Of a stretch of DNA of 64,000 bases, positions 28,617 to 37,701 are shown one piece after another (the first letter of the stretch is position 1; each line of letters begins with the position of its first letter). Source of the DNA: Polyangiaceae bacterium (GTDB lineage Bacteria; Myxococcota_A; Polyangia; Polyangiales; Polyangiaceae); the NCBI GenBank assembly GCA_016715885.1, contig JADJXL010000019.1:1-64000 (forward strand). The letters are read 5' to 3'. The position numbers and the translations under genes are program-made. Below the pieces are notes generated by a model. The model was not told the DNA's origin and ran no database searches. It saw only the letters and a program-made list of their open reading frames with translations.

Positions 28617-30191
28617 GTGACTGCTTCTTCCAATACTCCAACACATCTCGGCATCGTCTACCTCGTGGGCGGCGGTCCCGGCGATCCGGGCCTCCTTACT
28701 CTGCGCGGCGCGGAGCTCATCGCTACGGCAGACGTGATTCTTCACGACGAGCTCGTTCACCCCGCGCTGCTCGACCATGCCAAACCCGATGCCGACGTGC
28801 GATTCGTCGGCAAACGAGGTGCCGACCGGTCGTCGAAACAAGCCAAACAAATCGCCATTGAAGAAGAGCTCGTGGCATTGGCGCGCGCAGGCAAACGCGT
28901 CGTGCGCCTGAAAGGTGGCGATCCTTTTCTTTTTGGCCGCGGGTCGGAGGAAGCCGAAGCGCTCGCAAAGGCCGGCATTCCCTTCGAAGTCGTCCCCGGC
29001 GTGTGTTCGCCGCTCGGTGCAACGGCCTACGCGGGGTTTTCCTTGACGCACCGAGAGCATGCGTCGAGCGTCGTCTTCGTCAGTGGAACGACGCGCGCGG
29101 GTAAACTCTACGATTTTGCAGAATTGGCAAGCATCCAAGGCACCATCTGCGTGCTCATGGGCATGCACAACATCGATGCCGTCACGCGAGGGCTCCTTGG
29201 CCCAGGAAAACGCGCCCCGGAAACGCCTGCCGCCGTCATTCAATGGGGCACATGGCCGAATCAACGCGTCGTCACGGGGAGGCTCGACGAAATTGCCGAA
29301 CATGCTCGAGCGGCAAACGTCGGCAGTCCCGGCATTATCGTCGTCGGAGCGGCAGCAGCTCGACGCGACGACTTGCGCTGGTTCGATAAGATGCCGCTCT
29401 TCGGCAAACGAGTGCTCGTCTTGCGTCCACGCGATCAAGCCGATGACGTCGTGAACGTGATACGTCGTCGCGGAGGCGAAGCGTTGCATTGGCCGGCCAT
29501 CGAAATCGTACCTCCCGCAGATGCTACACCCATGCAAGCGTTGGTGCAATCGCTCGGGGATTACGACGTCGTGGTTTTGACGAGCGAAAACAGCGTGGAT
29601 CGCCTTTTCGATACGATTGCATCCGAAGGACTCGATGCGCGCGCTTTCGGCCGCGCCAAAGTTGCGGCCGTGGGAACGAGCACGATGGAAGCTTTGGCGA
29701 AACGCGGCATCCGAGCGGACATCGTGCCTCCGGAATTCCACGGCGAAAGCTTGGCAGAAGCCATTTTGGAAAATGACTCCGTCAAGCGACGTTTGTCGTC
29801 CCAATTGCCCGTTCGCGTCGCGTTTCCCAGGGCGCGTGTGGCGCGTGAAGTGCTCCCGGAAAAACTCCGATCAGCCGGGTGCGAAGTGACGCTCGTCGTC
29901 GCCTACGAAACGAAAAAGGCAGGCCCGGAAAAACATGCAGCGCTCGTGCAAATGCTCGAACAGCGGCGCGTGGACGTGATTTTGCTGTCTGCGTCGAGCA
30001 CCGCGGATGCGCTCGCGGATGCGCTGGGTGATCGATTAATGGAATTGCTTTCTGGAGTTTTCGTGGCAAGCATCGGCGACATCACCACAGCGAGCGCCCG
30101 TAAACGCGGAATCGATGTGGCCGTCACGGCAAAAACGAGCACCATGGAAGGGCTCGTCCTGGCCGTCGAAGAGTCGCTCAAAGGATTCTGA
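28617..30191 (+). CDS. cobA-hemD: Uroporphyrinogen-III C-methyltransferase / uroporphyrinogen-III synthase fusion
   Basis: A 524-residue bifunctional enzyme. Residues about 10-255 form the SUMT (CobA) domain, which methylates uroporphyrinogen III at C2 and C7 with SAM to precorrin-2. It carries the SAM motif VGGGPGDPGLLTLRGAELI, RLKGGDPFLFGRGSEEAE and the family end RLDEIAEHA with PGIIVVG. Residues about 265-520 are HemD, which closes hydroxymethylbilane to uroporphyrinogen III (TSENSVDRLFDTI and the C-terminal SSSTADAL segment). The GTG at 28,617 is chosen because it places the SAM motif about 15 residues in, as in homologues. Such fusions serve siroheme and corrinoid synthesis. The gene converges on, and overlaps by 14 bases, the PHP lipoprotein gene. 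Confidence 0.9.
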   Translation: MTASSNTPTHLGIVYLVGGGPGDPGLLTLRGAELIATADVILHDELVHPALLDHAKPDADVRFVGKRGADRSSKQAKQIAIEEELVALARAGKRVVRLKGGDPFLFGRGSEEAEALAKAGIPFEVVPGVCSPLGATAYAGFSLTHREHASSVVFVSGTTRAGKLYDFAELASIQGTICVLMGMHNIDAVTRGLLGPGKRAPETPAAVIQWGTWPNQRVVTGRLDEIAEHARAANVGSPGIIVVGAAAARRDDLRWFDKMPLFGKRVLVLRPRDQADDVVNVIRRRGGEALHWPAIEIVPPADATPMQALVQSLGDYDVVVLTSENSVDRLFDTIASEGLDARAFGRAKVAAVGTSTMEALAKRGIRADIVPPEFHGESLAEAILENDSVKRRLSSQLPVRVAFPRARVAREVLPEKLRSAGCEVTLVVAYETKKAGPEKHAALVQMLEQRRVDVILLSASSTADALADALGDRLMELLSGVFVASIGDITTASARKRGIDVAVTAKTSTMEGLVLAVEESLKGF

Positions 30192-31575
30192 TGGCATTCG
30201 AGAAAACCCACGGGTATTCTCGGATGTACGTGTCCGGCGTTTCTCCCAAGTAGGGCCGCAAATGATTTGGCAGAATGCGGACTTCGACCCGGTACACGCC
30301 TGCTTCGGCCGAATCGATGCGAAGCTGGTCACCCTCGGCAACGACGGTCGTCGAGCCGTTCGCAATGCGTAGCAACTTCGTCGTGATGAGCGGTGTTTCG
30401 ACGGCCGGATCCAGGTTCCACACGCGAGGCGCTTGGACGAAGAGCGTCGCGCCTTTTTTGGCTTGACCGCCCATTTCAACCACATTCCCCTCATCCTCCG
30501 CATGAAAATCGAATCCCGATGGGACGCCGATCACCTCGAATGCAACGTACGAGCGTCCCGCTGCAATCGCATCCTTGACCGTGGCCGGCGAAATGCCCCC
30601 GGAAACGAGCATCACGTTCGATATCCACCGCATGAGCCGGCGATAACTGTCTCCTCGTTCACCGTCACGCATGATGCCCGGAAAACTGTTTTCATGTACG
30701 TCTGTGCCAGTAATACCCGTCACGTGCCGTTCGGCGAGCATCGGATCCCATAATTGCCCATATTGCGGCAAATCTTGCAAAAATCCCAAAAGGGCCAAAT
30801 CGGGCTCGGGTCCGTCTTCGTCTTGTCGCGCGAACGGCAATATCGAAGCCGCTCCCGCATATGGATCCAATCCAAAGTAGTCTTTCCGAATGTCCGGATC
30901 GATCGCCGCGTGAATGTTGAAGATTTCCACTCCATCCACCGGAATCGTTTTCAAATAATCCGGCGAGCGTGATTCGGTGTGCGCCAAAAAGACGAGCGCA
31001 CCGACATCGTGCATCGCGTCCACCGTCGACGCTCCATCGCTTTCGTACATCGCTTTGCGCGTCTCGGCGTCGCCCGGCAAATGCTTTTCGATGCCGACCG
31101 TCATGAGGTCATTTTCATTGCCCGTCATGAGCATGACTTTGCGCCCGTCGGCGCACGGAATGAAATTGGCCATCGGCGCGCCATCGGCACCCTTTACGGG
31201 CTCGTCTCCGGGCTGAATGAAGAGAAGCTCGTTCATTTCGGCATACGCCATGTTCGCCGCGTGGTCGGTGAGGAAAACGAAGTCCTCGCCCGCTTCGCAC
31301 ATGCCTCGACGAAGGTGCTCGACGCACGTCGCATCGGGGTTGCCCATGGCGTCGAGACCCTCGCCGTCGCACCCGTCGTGCGAATACGGAGAATGACTGT
31401 GGATGATGCCGCGTGCCACGACAAACTCGCGCACGTTACCGAGTGACGATGATGACGGCGGTGCGAGTTTTTCCCACTTGCGCGGAGCGCTGGGCGCTGG
31501 AAGCACGTCGTCGCCGGTGCAACCAGTGAGCAGGATGGAGGCGAAGAGAAGGGGCAAGGCTGAAGAGCGCAACAT
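30178..31575 (-). CDS. Secreted PHP-domain lipoprotein
   Basis: A 465-residue lipoprotein, signal MLRSSALPLLFASILLTGC with lipidated Cys19. The mature protein is a PHP (polymerase-histidinol-phosphatase) metallohydrolase domain: the first metal motif GIIHSHSPYSHDGCDG, then FVFLTDHAAN, LVFLAHTESRSPDY, EIFNIHAAIDP and TGTDVHENSF near residue 300. These supply the His/Asp ligands for a di- or trinuclear metal site. PHP proteins outside polymerases hydrolyse phosphoesters; the substrate of secreted members is unknown. It is the last of three minus-strand genes with short gaps (48 and about 38 bases) after the Crp-type regulator, so it may be part of that transcription unit. Confidence 0.85.
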   Translation of the reverse strand: MLRSSALPLLFASILLTGCTGDDVLPAPSAPRKWEKLAPPSSSSLGNVREFVVARGIIHSHSPYSHDGCDGEGLDAMGNPDATCVEHLRRGMCEAGEDFVFLTDHAANMAYAEMNELLFIQPGDEPVKGADGAPMANFIPCADGRKVMLMTGNENDLMTVGIEKHLPGDAETRKAMYESDGASTVDAMHDVGALVFLAHTESRSPDYLKTIPVDGVEIFNIHAAIDPDIRKDYFGLDPYAGAASILPFARQDEDGPEPDLALLGFLQDLPQYGQLWDPMLAERHVTGITGTDVHENSFPGIMRDGERGDSYRRLMRWISNVMLVSGGISPATVKDAIAAGRSYVAFEVIGVPSGFDFHAEDEGNVVEMGGQAKKGATLFVQAPRVWNLDPAVETPLITTKLLRIANGSTTVVAEGDQLRIDSAEAGVYRVEVRILPNHLRPYLGETPDTYIREYPWVFSNAIRIL

Positions 31576-31622
31576 GCGTCCGATGATATCGTGACGTGTG
31601 CGCCTGGAGGGATGCCGCCGCG

Positions 31623-32360
31623 TTACTTGCGCATCGCGAGAGCGTCTCGGTCGACGACGATGAGCTTGCGGCCCGCCGTCGCCAAGAGTCCCTCGCGACG
31701 CAACACGCCAAGCGTCACGGTGACCGTTTCACGCGTCGAACCAATCGCTTTTGCGATCTCGAGATGCGTGATCGGTGCGGAGATCACGGTGCCCCGCGCA
31801 TCCGGCACACCCCAACGGCTCATTGCTTGAAGCAGGAACTCGACGACGCGCCCTTCGACGGGACGGAAGAGCAGCGACGTCAGCCGCTCTTCAGCCTCGG
31901 CCTGACGCTGAAGCACGGTGCTCACGAGCGCTTGCATCAGCGCCGGATCGTCGCGAAGCAATGCCGTCGCCGTGCTCGTTGGGACTCGCACGACGTCGCA
32001 ATCCTCCATCGCGATGACGTTCTCCGTGTAGCTCTCCATGCCCACCAAGGCCGACTCGCCCGCCATGTCACCGGCGCCGCGATAACCGAGTGGCAACACG
32101 TCGCTCGACAAAAGCGAGCGCTCGACCCGAGCCCGACCACGCGCGAGAACCACGATGGCATGGGCACTCGAACCTTGCTGCACGACGGGCTTGCCGCGCG
32201 TCGTGGCATCGAACGAAGCTGCGTTTGTTGCTGCTTCCACTGTCGTAGGAGATGCAGACTTGAACAAAGCGCACGAAATCAACGCACTCTGTATGCGTCC
32301 TTTGCGCGCACTTCCATCAGTCAGAGCGTACTGTTCTTGGTTGCTGGTCATCATGGACAT
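31623..32360 (-). CDS. Crp/Fnr-family transcriptional regulator
   Basis: A protein of about 245 residues. An N-terminal cyclic-nucleotide-binding beta-barrel (GKPVVQQGSSAHAIVVLARG; YRGAGDMAGESALVG) is joined by the dimer helix to a C-terminal winged helix-turn-helix (THLEIAKAIGSTRETVTVTL then GVLRREGLL), the normal CRP layout. The ligand is uncertain: there is no Cys cluster of the FNR type, so an iron-sulfur cluster is unlikely. In-frame starts exist at 32,375 (GTG), 32,360 and 32,351; none has a strong Shine-Dalgarno sequence. It lies between the DUF3857 gene and the PHP lipoprotein gene on the same strand and may control them. Confidence 0.88.
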   Translation of the reverse strand: MSMMTSNQEQYALTDGSARKGRIQSALISCALFKSASPTTVEAATNAASFDATTRGKPVVQQGSSAHAIVVLARGRARVERSLLSSDVLPLGYRGAGDMAGESALVGMESYTENVIAMEDCDVVRVPTSTATALLRDDPALMQALVSTVLQRQAEAEERLTSLLFRPVEGRVVEFLLQAMSRWGVPDARGTVISAPITHLEIAKAIGSTRETVTVTLGVLRREGLLATAGRKLIVVDRDALAMRK

Positions 32361-32398
32361 CCAGCAATACCACACTGTTGGATGTGAAGGCGAGAACG

Positions 32399-35300
32399 CT
32401 AACGTTGTCGCAGCGAAATCACGATGTCCTTGCGAAGAGCCGTTTCAGCTTCCCGGACAAAAGCTTGGAACATCGAATACGCGTCGGGCTGAATGCGACC
32501 CGCGGGAATTCCGACGACGCGGTCGAAGACCAACATCTCTTGCTCGATGCGATCACTCACTTGCGTCAACCGAGTGCCGTCGTTGCTCTTCGTCGTCAAA
32601 AGGTTGCTCGTGACCCGAGCTCCTTCGGGCAGTTTGATGCGCAAACGCACCGTGGAGAACATGGCCGACTGCTCGGAGATGTACAGCGGCGTCTCGCGTG
32701 ACGGGAGCGAAGCGAGTGCGCCGAGACGAACCGTGAACGGCGGAGAAATGACGATTTCGCTTCCGTTGACGCGCGCAAAGTCGTTCATCTCGAGGTTCAT
32801 CGCCAGGATGAGCGGTGCATCGAGGTCCGAGAGGTTCTTGACGTCGAGCTTGCGTAGGATGGCTCCAGGGAGTGCTTGGCCCACGAGCCGCGTTTCGATT
32901 GCTTCTTCGCGTTGCGCGTCGGGGAGGTTCTCGAGCGCCGTGCGCAGCATGATCGCGAACTTGCCTTCGTAGCGTTGTTCGAGGTCGAGCACGGCCGAGC
33001 CGTCGCTGCGCAGATCCACAGTGCCTTCGTAGGTCACTCCGTCGGGCGATCCCGTGGTCGGCGTGGTCTCGCGCGGCGCACCTTTGGCGAGCACGACAGC
33101 GGGCTGGCCACGCAGCGAGCTTGGGAGGTATCCGTACGGGGCAAACTTGTCGCGAACGACCATCCAGCGCGGGCCGCGTTCGGTGCCGATACGAACGGCC
33201 AGCGCGTTGAACGATTCCGCCTCGCTGAACGGCCCGCGAGACGGCGCCGTGAGGCGATCGCGAACCATGCCGATGGTTGCATCGATGCCCAGCAAACGGC
33301 AGAGGTACAGGAACGCTTCGGTGCGGTTTCCGCTCTTTCCCAAGACGATGCGACGTCCGTCGTCTTCGCGCCCTTGTTCGACGTTCGCGAGCACCCAGCG
33401 GTAGACGCGCCGTGCTTGCTCATCGACCGATGCAGGCTTCTTCGCGGTCGTTTCTCCATCCGGTGCGGCGCCCGTGACGATGCTCTCCGCGATGCGCACG
33501 AGACGCGGATCGCGCGGTGTTTCGTCGGATGCAGCGTCGACCATCCGCGCGATGGTGTCTTCGAGGTTGATGCCCCAGCCCACGCGAACGTTGGGCAAGA
33601 ACTCTTGCAGCGGAGCGCTCGCAGGCTCTTGCGGAAGCGCGGGGCTCTTGTCGACACGGAACCGGCGCGTCGTGAACGCTCCGTTTTCCGTGATGACCGG
33701 CGTTGGCACGTTGCCGGACGATTCGACGTCCATCGGCCGGTTTTTCGGCGAAATGACGACGAATTCGCTGCGGTAGTACGGAATCTTTTCTTCCCGGAAA
33801 AACCACCTCGGCCCTTCGAATGTTCGCCCGCCTTGGCCATCACCACGCAGCGTGTACAAAGTCTCCGTCTCGATGAAGTCGCCTTCTTCGAGGTGCGGCA
33901 TCGTGACCGTGGGTTTGCCTTCGACAAACTCCGGCTCGAGCACTCGGCCGTCTTTCTTGATCGTTCGCAGGCGTAGAATCAGCCCCCGGGGCAAACGTTG
34001 CTCGGCGTGTTCTTCGATGCCTTCGCGCGACTGAATGCGGATGATCTCGTGCTCCAGCATGCGCGCCGAACCATCGCCATGCACCCAAAGCGCCGAATAA
34101 TCGAGCACGCGCGCAGCCGTTCCCGGCATCGTCGTTCCCGACGCTTCGAACTCCGTGATCACCTTCTTGCCGTCGATGCGATACGGCGTGAGCTCCGTCG
34201 TGCCTTCGACCAGCTCGATCGCATCACGCAGCGCGTCCGTGTCTGCGCCCGTTTGAATCGCTTCGATGAGCGCCGTGCGCAGAGCGCCTCGATCGCCCCG
34301 CGCCATGCGCGCATCGGCGAGCGCCATGCGTGCCGATGCACTCGTCGGATCCTTGCGCACGGCGCGTTCCAGGCCTTCGAGCGATTCACGCTGCGCGCCC
34401 GCTCGCGTGAGCAAGTACGAGATGCGTGCAGCGATGTCTTTGCGATCTTTGCGCGTCTTGCCAATCGTCTCGAGCTCGCGAATCGCCGCGCCGAAGTCAC
34501 GCCTTTCGAGCGCGCGGTCGAGCGCGATTTCCGCGTCCGGATCGAGCTCGGTGATGCGCGCTGCGACCTTGTCCGCTTCGGCCACGTCGCCGCGGTCATC
34601 GTGCAGGTTGAGCAGCGCTCGGAGCGCTTCGACATCGTCCGGAAATCGCGCCGCGGTTTCTCGCACCGTGCGCGCATGCTCCACGTTCCATCCGATGCGC
34701 GCGTACAGTTGTCCCAACGCTTTCAGGATGTCCGGAACTTCGCGGAAGTGATCCGCGAGCTGCGCGATTTTCGTCGCAGCTTCCGTGGGACCGAGTTTGT
34801 CCACTTCATCGAAGGCAAGCCACAAGCGAGGCCACCAAAGCTCGGGATCTTTGGCGGAAGCGCGTGCGCGGATGTCTTTGACGAGGTCGCGCGCGTCGTT
34901 CGGCACGAAGACCGGGTCTTTCTCGACAAACACGGCTTGAGCGGCGAGGGCCGATCCGGTTGCTCGAGCGGGGTCTTTCACGAGCGGTTCGAGCAGCACG
35001 GAGGCCACGTCGTCTTGGCCGTCGACGTGGGCGAGCCACGCTGCGAGGAATCGCGAGATGGGATCGTTCGTATCGCGAGGTGCGGCGGGACGAACCGCGC
35101 GCGGGGCTGGGGCAACGCCGAGCGCGTGCAGGAACGGTTCGAGAACGTTTGGATCCGTAAGAATGGTGGGTGGGGTCAGGACGTACGGGGGAGCAGGATC
35201 GTCCGACGTTTCGATGCCGAGCGGGTGGCCGTCGGGGCGCAGGAGCCGGATGGCGGTGCTCGTGCTGCCGACGCGTGCGAGGATGCGATGGCGGCCTTTG

Positions 35301-36262
35301 GACAGGCGCATGTGCACGCCGAAGCGAGGCCAGACGCCCCACTCTTTGGGATCGCGCATGAGGACCTCGACGTCGTCGACGAAGAGGGCGAGCACGGCTT
35401 GTACGGCGATGACGACTTCGCGTTCGGCGGGCAGATCGAGGAACGTTTCGGTGTAGAAGATGCCGCCTTCGGTGGGATCGGCGGGGCTGAAGTGGCAGCC
35501 GGTTCGTTCGGTCGACAGCACGCGTGGAGGCGTCGATCGGCGCGGGCTTTTTGCGAAGACGCGGGGCCAAGGTCCTGGTTTTTCCGCGTCGTAATGCTCG
35601 CGGTGATCGCTGGCGCTCATGTTGCCGAAGGGCCCTGCGAGGCGCGCCTTCGTGACGCATCCGAACCGTTCGGCGATGCGGTCTTGCGAGTCTTTTCCAG
35701 GTGTGGGCGGTTCTTTGCGCAGCCCATCGGCGCTCCACCATTCGGCCAGGGCGCCGCGCGCGCGCCAACCGATGAATCCTGGCTGATCGAGCGACTTTTC
35801 CACGGTGGGACGAGCGGTGTCCCAGAGGTTTGTCACACTGGAACGAAGGCGCAGCAGGTTGTTCGCGGCAAACCACGCGACCATGGGCGCATCCGGGTGA
35901 TCGGTCGTGCGCGCGGCGTCGATGGCATCGAGGTACGCGAGCGCTGCGGCTCGAAAGCGCCCGCGCGAATCGTTGTCGAAGCCTTTCGCGAGCGATGCGT
36001 AGAGGCCCTTGTTGTTCGCTGCTTTTTCGAGCGCGGTGCGGGCCTCTTCTGCGCGTTTTGCTTCCCCGCCTGGCACGAGCAGCTCGCCGAGCAGCCATCG
36101 TCCGAGGGCTTCGCCGTCTTGCTGTTGCGTTGCACCAGCGCGGAGCATTTCGATGGGTGTCGCGGGCGGTTTTGGCGCGGACGAGCCGCAAGCGCCGACG
36201 GCGAGGGCGAATGCCGCGGCGAGGACGAAACGCGCTGCGTGAGCGAGGGGGCGAATGCGCAT
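32399..36262 (-). CDS. DUF3857/transglutaminase-like TPR lipoprotein, catalytic Cys missing
   Basis: A very long (1,287-residue) lipoprotein with signal MRIRPLAHAARFVLAAAFAL and lipidated Cys25. The first 600 residues are helical with TPR-like units (TSASARMALADARMARGDRG). A DUF3857 domain begins near 700 (ALWVHGDGSARMLEHEIIRI) and a transglutaminase-like domain lies at about 930-1,060. The segment where active enzymes have G-D-C-x-D-x-A reads SGNRTEAFLYLCRLLGIDA, so the catalytic Cys is replaced by Arg, and the His segment reads SFNALAVRIG without His. The domain is therefore probably not an active protease or transglutaminase. It is likely periplasmic and is the first gene of the run with the Crp regulator and PHP lipoprotein. 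Confidence 0.85.
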   Translation of the reverse strand: MRIRPLAHAARFVLAAAFALAVGACGSSAPKPPATPIEMLRAGATQQQDGEALGRWLLGELLVPGGEAKRAEEARTALEKAANNKGLYASLAKGFDNDSRGRFRAAALAYLDAIDAARTTDHPDAPMVAWFAANNLLRLRSSVTNLWDTARPTVEKSLDQPGFIGWRARGALAEWWSADGLRKEPPTPGKDSQDRIAERFGCVTKARLAGPFGNMSASDHREHYDAEKPGPWPRVFAKSPRRSTPPRVLSTERTGCHFSPADPTEGGIFYTETFLDLPAEREVVIAVQAVLALFVDDVEVLMRDPKEWGVWPRFGVHMRLSKGRHRILARVGSTSTAIRLLRPDGHPLGIETSDDPAPPYVLTPPTILTDPNVLEPFLHALGVAPAPRAVRPAAPRDTNDPISRFLAAWLAHVDGQDDVASVLLEPLVKDPARATGSALAAQAVFVEKDPVFVPNDARDLVKDIRARASAKDPELWWPRLWLAFDEVDKLGPTEAATKIAQLADHFREVPDILKALGQLYARIGWNVEHARTVRETAARFPDDVEALRALLNLHDDRGDVAEADKVAARITELDPDAEIALDRALERRDFGAAIRELETIGKTRKDRKDIAARISYLLTRAGAQRESLEGLERAVRKDPTSASARMALADARMARGDRGALRTALIEAIQTGADTDALRDAIELVEGTTELTPYRIDGKKVITEFEASGTTMPGTAARVLDYSALWVHGDGSARMLEHEIIRIQSREGIEEHAEQRLPRGLILRLRTIKKDGRVLEPEFVEGKPTVTMPHLEEGDFIETETLYTLRGDGQGGRTFEGPRWFFREEKIPYYRSEFVVISPKNRPMDVESSGNVPTPVITENGAFTTRRFRVDKSPALPQEPASAPLQEFLPNVRVGWGINLEDTIARMVDAASDETPRDPRLVRIAESIVTGAAPDGETTAKKPASVDEQARRVYRWVLANVEQGREDDGRRIVLGKSGNRTEAFLYLCRLLGIDATIGMVRDRLTAPSRGPFSEAESFNALAVRIGTERGPRWMVVRDKFAPYGYLPSSLRGQPAVVLAKGAPRETTPTTGSPDGVTYEGTVDLRSDGSAVLDLEQRYEGKFAIMLRTALENLPDAQREEAIETRLVGQALPGAILRKLDVKNLSDLDAPLILAMNLEMNDFARVNGSEIVISPPFTVRLGALASLPSRETPLYISEQSAMFSTVRLRIKLPEGARVTSNLLTTKSNDGTRLTQVSDRIEQEMLVFDRVVGIPAGRIQPDAYSMFQAFVREAETALRKDIVISLRQR

Positions 36263-36568
36263 GACGCAGGGGGTTTAGCGCGGGTGAAGGGAGGATGCGA
36301 GAGGTGGCGAACGAAGCGTGCGTGGCGGGTGGGGAGGGAAAACAGGGGAGTTGGTGGTTGGCCGTGCAGGGGAATGGTGTCCGTTGGAAAATGAATTGGT
36401 TTGGCGGAGTATTAGCGAACTGTTTACCCGTGTAAGAGTTGCAAGCACCGTGAAGGTATCCCGGTCTTTGGTCGAGAAATAGGGGTCGCTTTTTCTGGGG
36501 TCCGGGGTAGTCTATGGTAACGTTCTGCCGCTTCTTACAAGACCCGAATCTTGCATCACGAAGAGACC
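36263..36568. promoter_or_regulatory. Divergent intergenic region before the AAA ATPase gene
   Basis: A spacer of 306 bases. The left half is G/A-rich, and the right half turns AT-richer toward the ATPase gene (36,380-36,568), where its promoter should lie; TAGTCTATG near 36,509 is a possible -10 region. No gene is seen. Confidence 0.25.
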
Positions 36569-37699
36569 ATGTTCACGCTACACGCCACAAATTTCCGGGT
36601 CTTGCGTCATTTCTGCTGGCCTCTTCGTCCAGGTGTTTCTGTCCTGAGCGGTGCCAACGGGAGCGGCAAGACAACGACTCTTCTGCTGCTCAAGGTGCTT
36701 CGAGCAGCATTCGATCGAGGTTTACCAGAAGCCATCTCGGCCATTGGTGGCAGTCACAACCTGCGAAACCACGAGGCTGCCAGCGATGAACCGATAGAGA
36801 TCGGGATTGATGTGGCAGACTTGTCTTGGCGCGTTCGGCTCGTGCCACGTGGTGCGACTGTGGATTACGTATCCGAGGAACGTCTTGCTCGGCGTGATGA
36901 GACCATCGTGTTGCGCGATGCGCTTGGAAATTTCTTTTATCGGGGTGAGCGAAAAGAGCTTGGGGTATCCGCCGCAAGGCAGCTTGCGCTGCGATGGAGT
37001 TCCGACAACTATCCGGACGATCAAGAAATCGAATGCGTTGCAGAGGTGGTTCGGCGCATTCAGGTCTTTTACGATCCAGACATTCGTGGGTTGCGAGAAT
37101 CCGGTTCCAAAGCGACCGAAAACCGTCACCTACACACCCATGGCCGGAACGTTCTGACGATGTTGCGTGATTGGCGTGATCGGCGTGAAGACAGAGTGCG
37201 ATTCGATTTCGTCGATCGCGGACTTCGAACAGCGTTTCCGAGCGTTTATGATGGCATGGATTTCGAGTCGGGCCAGACGATTTCCGCGCGTATTTATCGT
37301 CCTGGTGACGAAATGCCAATCCCAATATGGCAGGAGGCCAATGGTGTCCTCATGATGATGGTGCATCTGGCTGAAGTTGCGTCGGCGGATCGTCACGGTT
37401 TCGTCGCTATTGACGAGCCGGAGACTGCGCAGCATCCGTTTGCAATTCGATGCTTTCTACGTGCGGCGCGTGCTTGGGCCAAGCAGCGTGACGTATCAAT
37501 TGTGCTGACGACCCATTCGCCTGTGTTGCTCGACGAGTTTCGTGCCGAACCCGAGTGTATTTCAGTTCTCGAACGCTTGGAAAATCGCGACGAGAATACG
37601 CTGCCCGTGCAACTGGACAAATTGCATGATCGTGAGTGGCTTGCAACTTACACGCTAGGCGAGCTTTATGTTGCCGGCGAATTTGCTGCCAACGAATAA
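36569..37699 (+). CDS. AAA ATPase of a two-gene defence-like cassette
   Basis: A 376-residue RecF/OLD-type AAA ATPase (AAA_21-like). The Walker A motif is GANGSGKTTTLLLLKVL (from residue 28), followed by a variable middle without long coiled coils. Walker B is FVAIDEPETAQHP and the switch His lies in VLTTHSPVLLDEF. It ends in LGELYVAGEFA, a C-terminus typical of ATPases that pair with a TOPRIM-like protein. The start at 36,569 puts the MFTLHATNFR strand first; 36,551 would add six residues. The stop lies 2 bases before the next gene, so the two are one operon. By layout it resembles PARIS- or OLD-like anti-phage systems, in which the ATPase senses and the partner attacks; this is inference. 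Confidence 0.8.
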   Translation: MFTLHATNFRVLRHFCWPLRPGVSVLSGANGSGKTTTLLLLKVLRAAFDRGLPEAISAIGGSHNLRNHEAASDEPIEIGIDVADLSWRVRLVPRGATVDYVSEERLARRDETIVLRDALGNFFYRGERKELGVSAARQLALRWSSDNYPDDQEIECVAEVVRRIQVFYDPDIRGLRESGSKATENRHLHTHGRNVLTMLRDWRDRREDRVRFDFVDRGLRTAFPSVYDGMDFESGQTISARIYRPGDEMPIPIWQEANGVLMMMVHLAEVASADRHGFVAIDEPETAQHPFAIRCFLRAARAWAKQRDVSIVLTTHSPVLLDEFRAEPECISVLERLENRDENTLPVQLDKLHDREWLATYTLGELYVAGEFAANE

Positions 37700-37701
37700 A
37701 C

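Noticed and set aside
33998..36394. 798-codon plus-strand open frame within the DUF3857 gene
   Set aside because: Antisense shadow of a gene with signal peptide and domains; Arg/Ala/Glu-rich without structure.
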